Source: an uncultured Bacteroidales bacterium (GTDB lineage Bacteria > Bacteroidota > Bacteroidia > Bacteroidales > FEN-979). Taken from it: 64,000 bases of DNA. This document shows, piece by piece, positions 17,328-25,033 of the stretch. Position 1 is the first letter of the stretch. Every line of letters starts with the position of its first letter. The position numbers and the translations under genes were made by a program. The DNA is taken from the NCBI GenBank assembly GCA_903875045.1, contig CAIQUS010000157.1, forward strand, positions 21,787 through 85,786, given 5' to 3'. The notes under the pieces are model-generated. The model was not told the DNA's origin. It saw only the letters and a list, made by a program, of their open reading frames with translations, and searched no databases.

Positions 17328-18674
17328 TCAGATCAGGTTTTTTTGTCTCATCCGATAAAGGGTTGATTTTCCAACGGCTAATTTTTCAGCGACCAGCACC
17401 ATATCATCCTTGTATTTTTCAAGGTAGGATTTGATGATAACCCTGTCGTATTCTTCCAGTGTCATCTCTTTCGTGCTGAGAAAATCGGTGGGTTGAGAGG
17501 TCTGGGAGAAAATGATATCCTCAGGTGTCAGCATTTTTCCGTTTGACATGACTACGGCAAGGTCAACGATTGCTTTCAGTTCCCTAATGTTCCCGGGATA
17601 GGGATAACGGAGCAGTTTTTCACTGGTTTCGCTTGAAAACACAATGGGCGGTAAATTATTTTCCTTGCAAAACATTTCTGCAAAATGTTTTGCAAGGATC
17701 AGAATATCGTTGGCCCGGTCGCGCAAAGGGGGCAGATGAATTGGCAATCCGAGCAGCCGGAAAAAGAGATCCTGCCGGAAATTCCCTTTTGCAACCTCTT
17801 CCTTGAGATCCTTGTGTGTGGCAACAATAAGCCTCAGGTCGAGTGCAATGGTCTCTTTTCCTCCGATTCTTACCAGTTCGCGCTCCTGAATGACCCTGAG
17901 TACCTTGGCTTGCATGGCCATGTCCATATCACCAATCTCATCCAGGAAAAGGGTCCCCTCCGTGGCTTCTTCAAACTTGCCCGTTTTCCTGGTAAATGCC
18001 CCCGTAAAAGCCCCCTTTTCGTAACCAAAAAGTTCGCTTTCCAGCAGGTCATGTGGAATGGCAGCCATATTGACTGCGACAAACGGCTTTTTCCGGCGCA
18101 CCGAATTATAATGAATGGCTTTCGCTACAACTTCCTTGCCTGTACCGGTTTCCCCGGTAACTGAAACATTGATATTGGTCTTGACAGCCCGTTCAATCAG
18201 CGTATATAAATTTCTGATAACCTGACTGTTTCCGATAATTGTCTTTTCAAAATCATATTTTCTGATAACCTCTTCCTGTAATTTTTCAACCTGGTTTTTT
18301 AAAGACTGGTTTTCGCGGATCCGCAGGATCGTATTCCATAACCGTGATCGCGAATCCTGATCCTTTACAATATAGTCATAAGCGCCATCTTTCATCAAAT
18401 CAAGTGCGGTAGAAATATCTTTTTGTCCTGAAACAATGATAACCTGGGTTTCCGGACTGATCTGCCTGATCTTTTTTAATACCACAGCACCATTATAATC
18501 GGGCAGATTATAATCGAGAGTGACCACATCAGGCTTCTCATGAAGATTCTCAATGAATTCCTTCCCGGTTAAAAAGTGCCGGATGCCATAATCGGGATTC
18601 AACGACAAATTGTGTTTCAGATATTCGCCATAGAACTTATCATCCTCAACAATAAAAATTGAAAAACTGCTCAT
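17328..18674 (-). CDS. Sigma-54-dependent response regulator (NtrC family)
   Basis: A 448-residue protein in the classic three-domain layout. The receiver (1-125) has the EDD acidic pocket at residues 10-12 and the phospho-acceptor Asp54 in VTLDYNLPDY. The AAA+ domain (about 145-370) has Walker A GETGTGKE, the sigma-54 contact loop GAFTGA and the Walker B-like LFLDEIGDM. A Fis-type helix-turn-helix is at the C-terminus (LVAEKLAVGKSTLYRM). It would hydrolyse ATP to open sigma-54 promoters. It forms an operon with the HPt gene, and the closest candidate target is the -24/-12 element before the lipoprotein-LruC operon. Confidence 0.95.
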   Translation of the reverse strand: MSSFSIFIVEDDKFYGEYLKHNLSLNPDYGIRHFLTGKEFIENLHEKPDVVTLDYNLPDYNGAVVLKKIRQISPETQVIIVSGQKDISTALDLMKDGAYDYIVKDQDSRSRLWNTILRIRENQSLKNQVEKLQEEVIRKYDFEKTIIGNSQVIRNLYTLIERAVKTNINVSVTGETGTGKEVVAKAIHYNSVRRKKPFVAVNMAAIPHDLLESELFGYEKGAFTGAFTRKTGKFEEATEGTLFLDEIGDMDMAMQAKVLRVIQERELVRIGGKETIALDLRLIVATHKDLKEEVAKGNFRQDLFFRLLGLPIHLPPLRDRANDILILAKHFAEMFCKENNLPPIVFSSETSEKLLRYPYPGNIRELKAIVDLAVVMSNGKMLTPEDIIFSQTSQPTDFLSTKEMTLEEYDRVIIKSYLEKYKDDMVLVAEKLAVGKSTLYRMRQKNLI

Positions 18675-18726
18675 GATTTCCTGATTTGGGAATAATGTAT
18701 CAATTCTGTAAAATTTCTACAGTAGA

Positions 18727-18757
18727 CAAAAGTATATAAAAATTGTGAATGATGAAA
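18727..18757 (-). promoter_or_regulatory. Primary-sigma promoter of the response regulator-HPt operon
   Basis: On the minus strand TACTTTTG (complement of 18727-18734) is an exact TAnnTTTG -7 match, with TTTC (complement of 18754-18757) 19 bp upstream as a near-consensus -33. The start codon is about 50 bp downstream. Confidence 0.55.
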
Positions 18758-18795
18758 TAGTTATGTAAAAAACTATCCCGGAGAACACCCAACAA

Positions 18796-20319
18796 TTACT
18801 TCCTGATGAATTTCGCCTGGTAAACCATTCCCGATGAATATATACGCAGAAGATACATGCCTGTCGAAAGACTGTAAACAGGAAGAGAAAAAGCTGCATC
18901 AGGTAAATCAAATTCCAGGATGACCTTTCCGTAAATATCTGAAATAGTGGCAGTCACCATCATCCCCGGATTTTCCGGAACCTTAACGAAAATCTTTTCT
19001 CCTGCAGGATTCGGGTACACAGTGATCTCTTTTTGCAGGAAGCCATGGCCGGATATCCCATCCGGATGAAGCTGGGTCAGGATGGCCGATTTGCGTGTGG
19101 CCAGAAAGGGTTTAAGGCCATAAGGTGTGTGATTATCAATGGCCTGGATAAATGAATTATTAAAGTCAGCGACTGTATAACCGTAGTCGAGGGTGCGGTA
19201 GGTGTCGGCGACGGCCGCCTGCTGAATCAATTGTTTCAGGGCATCGATCCTGGGAAAAATCGAATCAGGGTTGATCACGGTATTGGCAATGGTATCCAGG
19301 TATAACTTGTACCGGTTAAAAAAAACCGGAATGGCCAGCACTTTTTGAGCCAGCGGGAGCGGCATCGCAGTGTTTATCCAGTTACGGCAATCGCGTTTGG
19401 CCCAGTCAATACCAAACCAGTCAACACCAAAAGTGTTGTCGGGGTCGTAGGTGATAAAGTCGTAGGTTGAATCCAGTGGATTGTCATAAAGGTAATAGTT
19501 GTTTTTGTTGTAACTGTAGTCGTCCCAGTTGCCGGTTGCAACGTCCAGTGCCAACGCTTTCAGAAAATGGTCAACATTCAGAATGGCAGAAACCTCCTGC
19601 TGAAAAGCTGCACCTGGTTGCTGGTTTAGTGTATAGATCAATTTAACCAGACGGGTATAGTCATCATCCGTTTTGTTTGTCTGAAGTTCGTAAACCCTTC
19701 CTCCGGTCACGGTTGAATTCTGGAGATCCTTGTACGTTTGCTGATAAGGACCATGGTATGCGAGATCGGCCGGATAGGAGCATTTAAACAGATTGCCTCC
19801 TGTTTTCTGGTAAACCAGCGTAAGCCACTCCTTCTCCATCTCCTCCAGGTTGGTATACAACCCATAATAAGTTCCATTGATGTACATTTTTACGAAACTG
19901 GTCCTGCGCTCCACCATGCCTGCTTTCTTCCAGATATCATAAAACAATTTTTCGCGGATCATGGAGGGGTCGTTGTGTTCCCCATTTAGGTTTATCTTTT
20001 TCACCCCCTGGTATTTGCGCCCGGAAACATATTCATTGAAGCTGATCTTGAATGATTTTTTCTTAGAATAACGGGAGGTATTCCCCCTAAGCCGGAAACC
20101 TACGTTTTCAAGCGTGTCTCTGTTTTCATTGTCATCGAAAATAAACCTCGCCATATAATAATGGTCACTTAGCACCGAATCATAAATTACCGCCAGCGAA
20201 TCCGGTGAAATTGTAATATAGATGGCAGATAAGCGGCTGTCGTCAAAAAGGGTATTCTGAGTATAGACTGACCCGGCAAGGATACTTATCAGCAGGCCTG
20301 TAAAAAAAAGTTTTTTCAT
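18796..20319 (-). CDS. CotH kinase family protein with T9SS sorting domain
   Basis: A 507-residue secreted protein. It has a signal peptide (FFTGLLISILAGSVYTQ), a CotH-type domain over about residues 30-400 (FRLRGNTSRYSKKKSFKISF, KINLNGEHNDPSMIREKL, YINGTYYGLYTNLEEME, YDPDNTFGVDW) and a T9SS C-terminal domain (ITVYPNPAGEKIF to YLLRIYSSGMVYQAKFIRK). CotH proteins are atypical secreted kinases, known from spore coats and bacterial exoproteins. The start lies 10 bp after the aldo/keto reductase stop, suggesting one transcript. The substrate is unknown. Confidence 0.9.
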   Translation of the reverse strand: MKKLFFTGLLISILAGSVYTQNTLFDDSRLSAIYITISPDSLAVIYDSVLSDHYYMARFIFDDNENRDTLENVGFRLRGNTSRYSKKKSFKISFNEYVSGRKYQGVKKINLNGEHNDPSMIREKLFYDIWKKAGMVERRTSFVKMYINGTYYGLYTNLEEMEKEWLTLVYQKTGGNLFKCSYPADLAYHGPYQQTYKDLQNSTVTGGRVYELQTNKTDDDYTRLVKLIYTLNQQPGAAFQQEVSAILNVDHFLKALALDVATGNWDDYSYNKNNYYLYDNPLDSTYDFITYDPDNTFGVDWFGIDWAKRDCRNWINTAMPLPLAQKVLAIPVFFNRYKLYLDTIANTVINPDSIFPRIDALKQLIQQAAVADTYRTLDYGYTVADFNNSFIQAIDNHTPYGLKPFLATRKSAILTQLHPDGISGHGFLQKEITVYPNPAGEKIFVKVPENPGMMVTATISDIYGKVILEFDLPDAAFSLPVYSLSTGMYLLRIYSSGMVYQAKFIRK

Positions 20320-20329
20320 CGGTCGTTGG

Positions 20330-21304
20330 TTACCTGAAACCTTTACTCACTTCATCAAGCAGGTGCATATCTTCCAATGAAAGGTTGAATCTCATGGCGC
20401 CTGTATTTTCGGTTGCATGAATTGCCTTTGTTGCCCCGGGGATGGCCACCACCGTTTCGCCGCTGAAATTGATCAGCCAGTTCAGTGCGACCTGTGATGG
20501 GGTTACCTGATATTTGACAGCCAGTTTTTTTGCCAGCTCTGCCACCGGACGGCTTTTCTCCATCCCTTTTGGTTTAAATTGGGAGGCGTATTTGCGAAAT
20601 CCGATATTTTTCAACAAGTCAGGGTTGTCGTGAAATTTGCCTGTAACCATTCCCTGGGCCAAAGGTGAATAGGCAATGATGGTAATTCCCAGCTCTTTGG
20701 CAGTTTCCAGAACTCCGTTTGTTTCAATTTTCCGTTGAAGTAAACTATATTGGACCTGGTTTGAAACCAGATTGATTCCCGATTTTTGCAATGTTTCCCA
20801 GGCACTGCGCATCTGTTTTGCCGAAAAGTTGCTTACGCCCACCAGTTTGATTTTTTGTGACTGAACCAACCCTGCCATCGCTTTCATCTCCGCTACTTCA
20901 GATGAAAAACCCCATGGCTGGTGAACCTGGTAAAGATCGATCGGGAAGGGGTTCAAAGCAGCCAGACGCTCATCAATGGTCTTTTTGATATTTGCAGCAG
21001 TTCTGAATATCGGCCACCATTTAGTGGCGATAATCACATCGCCCGGTTTCTTGCCAAGGGCGGAAAGTGATTTTGAAAGTATTTTCTCTGATGCACCCTG
21101 GCCATAAACTTCTGCGGTGTCGAACCAGTTAATTCCGCCTTCCAGACTTGTGCGGACAACCTCACGAATGAGTTCATCTTCGAGGGAGGGCCAGAATTTT
21201 CCGGCCAGATTGCCCTGTTTGCTGAATTGCCAGCATCCCAGTCCGATAGGCGTGATTTTCAGGTTTGATTTCCCAAGGGTTCTGAGGGGGAGTTGATTTG
21301 TCAT
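20330..21304 (-). CDS. Aldo/keto reductase
   Basis: A 324-residue cytoplasmic NAD(P)H-dependent oxidoreductase of the AKR superfamily. The ATG at 21304 gives the usual N-terminus (LPLRTLGKSNLKITPIGLG); an ATG at 21469 would overlap the Nudix-type gene and add an atypical 55-residue leader. Catalytic tetrad residues are visible: Asp and Tyr in WFDTAEVYGQG, Lys in IATKWW and His in YQVHQPWG. The NADP-binding C-terminal part includes VSNFSAKQM and VVAIPGATKAIHATEN. It lies between a Nudix-type regulator and CotH on the same strand. The substrate cannot be told from sequence. Confidence 0.92.
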   Translation of the reverse strand: MTNQLPLRTLGKSNLKITPIGLGCWQFSKQGNLAGKFWPSLEDELIREVVRTSLEGGINWFDTAEVYGQGASEKILSKSLSALGKKPGDVIIATKWWPIFRTAANIKKTIDERLAALNPFPIDLYQVHQPWGFSSEVAEMKAMAGLVQSQKIKLVGVSNFSAKQMRSAWETLQKSGINLVSNQVQYSLLQRKIETNGVLETAKELGITIIAYSPLAQGMVTGKFHDNPDLLKNIGFRKYASQFKPKGMEKSRPVAELAKKLAVKYQVTPSQVALNWLINFSGETVVAIPGATKAIHATENTGAMRFNLSLEDMHLLDEVSKGFR

Positions 21305-21372
21305 GGTTGTTTTTTTTAGGGTTTGGTGAGAGGTTTCGCTTTCCGGGTAGAGTCCTGCTATCCGGGGGAGGG

Positions 21373-21392
21373 CCCCACCCTGAAGGATGGGT
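21373..21392. repeat. Hairpin between the Nudix-type regulator and the aldo/keto reductase
   Basis: CCCCACCCTGAAGGATGGG folds into a short stem with a TGAA loop and one mismatch. It is nearly the reverse complement of the hairpin after the second GH30 gene (39566-39585), so the two belong to one dispersed family. It could terminate or attenuate the Nudix-type gene transcript. Confidence 0.5.
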
Positions 21393-22148
21393 TTAGAAGG
21401 AGTTTTTTTGGGTTTTGTTGTATACTTTACGGTTGAAGTTATAGAATTGTGCAGGCTTGTGCGACACATTCACTTGTTTTTCATCGATGGGTATGATAAA
21501 TGGCATATTGGATATCTTTTTACGGAAGTTCCGTTTGTCGAAATTCACTCCAAGGATTACTTCATAAAGTTGTTGGAGCTGTCTCAACGTAAACTTAGGA
21601 GGCAATAACTCAAATGCAATGGGATTCAGATTCAGATCAGTGCGCAATACCTTCAGTGCCTGGTGTAAAATGGATAAATGGTCGAAAGCAAGTTCTTTAA
21701 CCTCTGAGACGGCGTACCAGCGTGCATTTGATTGAAGCGTGAAATTAGAAGCCTTATCCTGATCTATGTTAATGAGCGAATAGTAGGCGACTGTCACAAC
21801 AATTTCTTCGGGGTGGTTAATGCTTTTCAGCCATACCATATCCCGGGGCAGCCTCTTTAACCTTGTCGGGGAACCGATGGCCTGAAACTGCTTCAGATAT
21901 ATATTGTCGAGACCTGTGAGCTCACTGAGAACACGGGATGCTGCCGTATCCAGATCCTCGTTCTTTCTGACAAGGTCGCCAGGAAGTTTGAGATCATGGT
22001 ATTCGCAGCCTTCAAATTCCATGTTACGTTCGATCAGCAGCACATCCAGTTTTCCAAATTCGAAACCAAACACCACGCAGTCAACAGAAACGTGGGGATT
22101 GAGACTTTCCGGGGCCATTGCCCCTGTTATTTTTTCACCGTTATGCAA
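21393..22148 (-). CDS. Nudix-type transcriptional regulator (NrtR/AraR-like)
   Basis: A 251-residue protein with a Nudix fold (VDCVVFGFEFGKLDVLLIERN to about residue 150) and a C-terminal winged helix (KFTLRQLQQLYEVILG, DKRNFRKKI). The Nudix box (GDLVRKNEDLDTAASRVLSE) is degenerate: the REUxEE core has lost its glutamates. Hydrolysis is therefore unlikely and sugar or nucleotide sensing more likely, as in NrtR-type regulators and the arabinose regulator AraR of Bacteroides. An AGTGT-N7-ACACT palindrome lies 43-60 bp upstream of the start, consistent with autoregulation. The effector is unknown. Confidence 0.85.
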   Translation of the reverse strand: MHNGEKITGAMAPESLNPHVSVDCVVFGFEFGKLDVLLIERNMEFEGCEYHDLKLPGDLVRKNEDLDTAASRVLSELTGLDNIYLKQFQAIGSPTRLKRLPRDMVWLKSINHPEEIVVTVAYYSLINIDQDKASNFTLQSNARWYAVSEVKELAFDHLSILHQALKVLRTDLNLNPIAFELLPPKFTLRQLQQLYEVILGVNFDKRNFRKKISNMPFIIPIDEKQVNVSHKPAQFYNFNRKVYNKTQKNSF

Positions 22149-22190
22149 CGAATGTCAATTATAAGGTAAAGGTATATATTCTTTATAGCT

Positions 22191-22209
22191 TAGTGTCCCG
22201 ATTACACTG
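22191..22209. promoter_or_regulatory. Operator candidate, copy A
   Basis: TAGTGTCCCGATTACACTG contains perfect arms AGTGT (22192-22196) and ACACT (22204-22208) with a 7-bp spacer. It sits in the divergent region between the Nudix-type regulator and the decayed acyltransferase gene. A near copy recurs at 22857-22875, and about 35 bp around the two sites are similar. Confidence 0.6.
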
Positions 22210-22241
22210 TGTCGTTTTGCACCGCAAGATAAGAAGAAAAA

Positions 22242-22745
22242 ATGATCCGCGTGAATATGGCCGACAATCAAGTCAAACTTAAGCGCCTCTCATCCGTTGA
22301 TGCCCTCAGAGGCTTCGATATGTTCTGGATATCTGGCGGGGATGCGCTGTTTATAGCGTTATTCAGTGTGGGCAATATGCCATTTTTACATAACCTGGCT
22401 GTGCAGTTCGAACATCCCGCGTGGGGGGGCTTCCGTTTTTATGATCTCATATTCCCTCTGTTTCTTTTCATCATGGGAATTGCGATGCCCTTATCCATAA
22501 CACGGAGGATTGAACGTGGCGACTCCCGAAATGGGCATTCCCTTTTATCGTAATCGGATTGAACCCCATTATTATTTGTTGTACAGGGTATTTTCGATTT
22601 TGGGATCATTGCAAATATCTTCATGCATGGGTTTGTCGGTATTTTTGGCACTTACCGAATCGTGGTTTTTCAACTAAGTATCATCGTTGTGAAGTGGTTA
22701 TTTTTATATTTTCTATACCGTAAACAAATATTCCTTAAAGTGTAA
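22242..22745 (+). pseudogene. Decayed DUF5009/NagX-like membrane acyltransferase
   Basis: The first 95 codons encode a clear N-terminus (RLSSVDALRGFDMFWISGGD, then FYDLIFPLFLFIMGIAMPLS) of the heparan-alpha-glucosaminide N-acetyltransferase-like family, normally about 370-400 aa. The frame then jumps directly to the family's C-terminal part: FPFIVIGLNPIIIC in a second frame, then VQGIFDFGIIANIFMHGF...VKWLFLYFLYRKQIFLKV in a third, ending TAA at 22743-22745. So about two thirds of the gene is missing by internal deletion and at least one more frameshift is present. The intact gene would have had about ten membrane helices and handled a sugar. Confidence 0.85.
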
Positions 22746-22856
22746 TGCATTCAAATATCAGAATATCAGTTAGTAACAATGATATTTTAATATTACATAA
22801 AAATATTTCAAATTTTCTTGAAAGTATTTGAAAACGCATAATAATTCTTTCTAACT

Positions 22857-22875
22857 TAGTGTCCGAATTACACTA
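22857..22875. promoter_or_regulatory. Operator candidate, copy B
   Basis: TAGTGTCCGAATTACACTA has the same perfect AGTGT/ACACT arms (22858-22862 and 22870-22874) with a 7-bp spacer as copy A. The flanks are also shared (ATTCTTTnTAnCTTAGTGTCC). It lies 290 bp upstream of the PKD lipoprotein gene and about 110 bp after the acyltransferase pseudogene. Confidence 0.58.
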
Positions 22876-23090
22876 TGCGTTTTTATTTTCACAACAGGAT
22901 AATAATCTGCATGGAATTTCGAATAAATTAATCCTGTAAAAGATTAAAAAAGAGCAATATATGGGAGTTTCTGTTTTTGTTTTTTTCACCTGCTCCGAAG
23001 TAATTTTCCAGTTTGCTTGTACTGGCAAAAATCAGCAATTCACTAAAAAACAATATAAAAGGTAAAAAACGTTAATAATGGGACCTGTAA

Positions 23091-23122
23091 TTTAATTCAG
23101 CCCCTCAAATTTCTTATATTTG
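23091..23122 (+). promoter_or_regulatory. Promoter of the PKD lipoprotein gene
   Basis: TATATTTG at 23115-23122 is an exact TAnnTTTG -7 element. TTTA at 23091-23094 is a near-consensus -33, 20 bp upstream. The leader would be about 38 nt. Confidence 0.6.
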
Positions 23123-23166
23123 CCATAGATAACACAATTATTATTATTCACTTAAATTAAAAAAAA

Positions 23167-24939
23167 ATGAAAAACGTGTCAAAATTCAGTTGGGTGTTCT
23201 ACCTTATGCTGATCATCCCGCTTATTATGTCTTGCAAAAAGAAGACAACGGAACCCGATGTCATTGCAAGTTTTACCTACCTGGTTGATGCCGGTAACTT
23301 TAAAAAAGTTGCTTTTACAAACGCTTCATCTGGTTATTCTTCCCTTTCATGGAGTTTTGGTGATGCTACCTCATCAACTGAAGCCAACCCGGTGCATACC
23401 TATGCAGCCGCTGGTCAATTCACGGTTAAACTGACGGCTACTTCACCTGGTGGGGTAACAGATGCTTATTCTGTGACAATTACGATCAGTGATCCTGACG
23501 TTATGCTTACCATGCTTGTGGGGGATGTTTCGAAAACATGGAAACTACTTCGGAGCACATCAACAGGGCGGTATCCTTTGGAGGTTGGCCCTGCCGATTA
23601 TTCACAAATCTGGTGGACATTTGGTGGCAATGAAGAACTTGGCAAACGTCCGTGTATGTTGAATGATGAGTGGACATTTACCCGTGCCGGCTTAAAAATG
23701 GACTTTGATGCAAAAGGCGATTATTGGGCAGAGGGTGGAGTTTTTGAACCCGGAAATAAATGTGCACTTACCTCTGATCCGATGGTTGGACCCAATGGGG
23801 AAAATCTCTCCGCATGGGGCAATGGAAGTCATACCTTCGTTTTGTCACCTGGCACAAAAACAACCCTTTCAGTTGTGGGCCTTGGTGCATACCTTGGTTT
23901 ATGCAAGGCAGCCACCTCTGCAGAGGTCAAAGTTCCGCAGCAGTCTGTTACCTACGAAGTTATTAAACTTACTGACGGACCGGTAGATACACTTGTTGTT
24001 CAAACTGCCTATATGACGGGTGATGTTCCACCCAAGCCGGCTTACTGGAGATTTGTACTCATGCATTATGACAATCCTGCAGATGAACCACCCATTCCGG
24101 GAAACAAACCAAACGCTTCTTTTACAACTTCAATTTCCGGCCTGGCAGTTACCTTCACAAACACATCTACCGATGGAGATACCTATGGTTGGGATTTTGG
24201 TGATACACAAACCTCCACTGTTGCAAACCCGGTTCATACCTATGCTACCCAGGGAATTTACAATGTCACACTGACCGTCACAAACTCAAATGGCAGCAGT
24301 ACTGCATCGGCCATCGTTTTCCTCGGTGCCGACCTTGCCACCTTTACGGGAGCTCAATTGGTAGGTGCTCCATGGAAAGTACGTGCTGAAGAGAAATCAG
24401 TATTTGTAGGTCCCGGCATGGGAAAGAGTGACTGGTGGTCATTGCCCAAAAGCTTTATGATCAGTGGAGCCGGTGTTGATGACTGGACCTGCATGCCCGA
24501 CGATCAATTTACCTTTGGTGCCACAGGTAATTTCTCATACAACACCATGGGCAGTGCCCGCAACGATGGATACCTTGGCGCACCCAACGGCTGTTTCAGT
24601 GATGCACAGATTGCCGGAAGCACACTCGGCTCAGGATTTGGCAGTTGTGCAACGCACACATACACCGTTGCAACCGGACCAAACCCAACCATTACTTTAA
24701 CGAATGGTGCCGGGTTTGTCGCTTTTCTTGGATTCTACAAAGGATACAATGGTATAGCAAGCGGTGTTCAGGGTGGTGAAAACAATGGTACCAATCCTGC
24801 AAATTTTGGCTCCGCAACCAACACCTATCAGGTGATGGGTTATGCAAATACCGGCTCCAAAGAGTATTTGTTTGTTTCAGTTGACATTACCGGCGACCAT
24901 ACCGGTGGATCAGCATGGTCAATGATTCTGGAGCGCTAA
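23167..24939 (+). CDS. PKD-domain lipoprotein, probable surface glycan-binding protein
   Basis: A 590-residue lipoprotein (signal IPLIMSCKKK, lipobox MSC) built as two tandem halves. Each half has a PKD domain (about 30-115 with WSFGDATSST; about 320-400 with WDFGDTQTST) followed by a homologous beta-rich module. The modules share WK..., a WW pair, a (N/D)D-WTF/QFTF motif and glycine/tyrosine spacing (TWKLLRSTSTG, DEWTFTRAG; PWKVRAEEKS, DDQFTFGATG). PKD lipoproteins next to SusC/SusD pairs commonly bind polysaccharide at the surface. It is the first gene of the laminarin-like locus, has its own promoter and is followed by a strong hairpin terminator before GH16. Binding of beta-glucan is inference. 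Confidence 0.82.
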   Translation: MKNVSKFSWVFYLMLIIPLIMSCKKKTTEPDVIASFTYLVDAGNFKKVAFTNASSGYSSLSWSFGDATSSTEANPVHTYAAAGQFTVKLTATSPGGVTDAYSVTITISDPDVMLTMLVGDVSKTWKLLRSTSTGRYPLEVGPADYSQIWWTFGGNEELGKRPCMLNDEWTFTRAGLKMDFDAKGDYWAEGGVFEPGNKCALTSDPMVGPNGENLSAWGNGSHTFVLSPGTKTTLSVVGLGAYLGLCKAATSAEVKVPQQSVTYEVIKLTDGPVDTLVVQTAYMTGDVPPKPAYWRFVLMHYDNPADEPPIPGNKPNASFTTSISGLAVTFTNTSTDGDTYGWDFGDTQTSTVANPVHTYATQGIYNVTLTVTNSNGSSTASAIVFLGADLATFTGAQLVGAPWKVRAEEKSVFVGPGMGKSDWWSLPKSFMISGAGVDDWTCMPDDQFTFGATGNFSYNTMGSARNDGYLGAPNGCFSDAQIAGSTLGSGFGSCATHTYTVATGPNPTITLTNGAGFVAFLGFYKGYNGIASGVQGGENNGTNPANFGSATNTYQVMGYANTGSKEYLFVSVDITGDHTGGSAWSMILER

Positions 24940-24970
24940 ATTGTAATTGTCATTAGATTCCTTGACAAAA

Positions 24971-25012
24971 AACAGGAGCGGGCCGGATTTTGCCTCGCTC
25001 CTGTTTTTTTTA
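24971..25012 (+). terminator. Strong hairpin terminator between the PKD lipoprotein and GH16 genes
   Basis: CAGGAGCG and CGCTCCTG arms flank a loop (GGCCGGATTTTGCCT) and are followed by eight T residues. Only about 20 bp remain before the GH16 start codon, too little for a new promoter, so partial read-through is likely and the hairpin may lower expression of the downstream genes. Confidence 0.85.
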
Positions 25013-25033
25013 TAAAAATTAAAGTATTAACCC

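Larger units (their letters stand above)
22746..23166. other. AT-rich intergenic region between pseudogene and PUL
   Basis: It contains operator copy B and, further down, a good promoter for the PKD lipoprotein gene. A 34-codon frame at 22961-23065 has no protein-like character. Nothing else is recognised. The 240 bp between operator B and the promoter may be what remains of a deleted gene. Confidence 0.5.

Noticed and set aside
17685..18164. 159-codon plus-strand reading frame
   Set aside because: It lies opposite the AAA+ domain of the sigma-54 regulator and has no recognisable content.
21305..21469. Longer start for the aldo/keto reductase
   Set aside because: It would overlap the end of the Nudix-type gene by 77 bp and add residues not typical of the family; ATG 21304 gives the standard N-terminus.
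22961..23065. 34-codon reading frame in the gap before the PKD lipoprotein
   Set aside because: Low-complexity, phenylalanine-rich translation in AT-rich DNA with no recognisable signal or domain.
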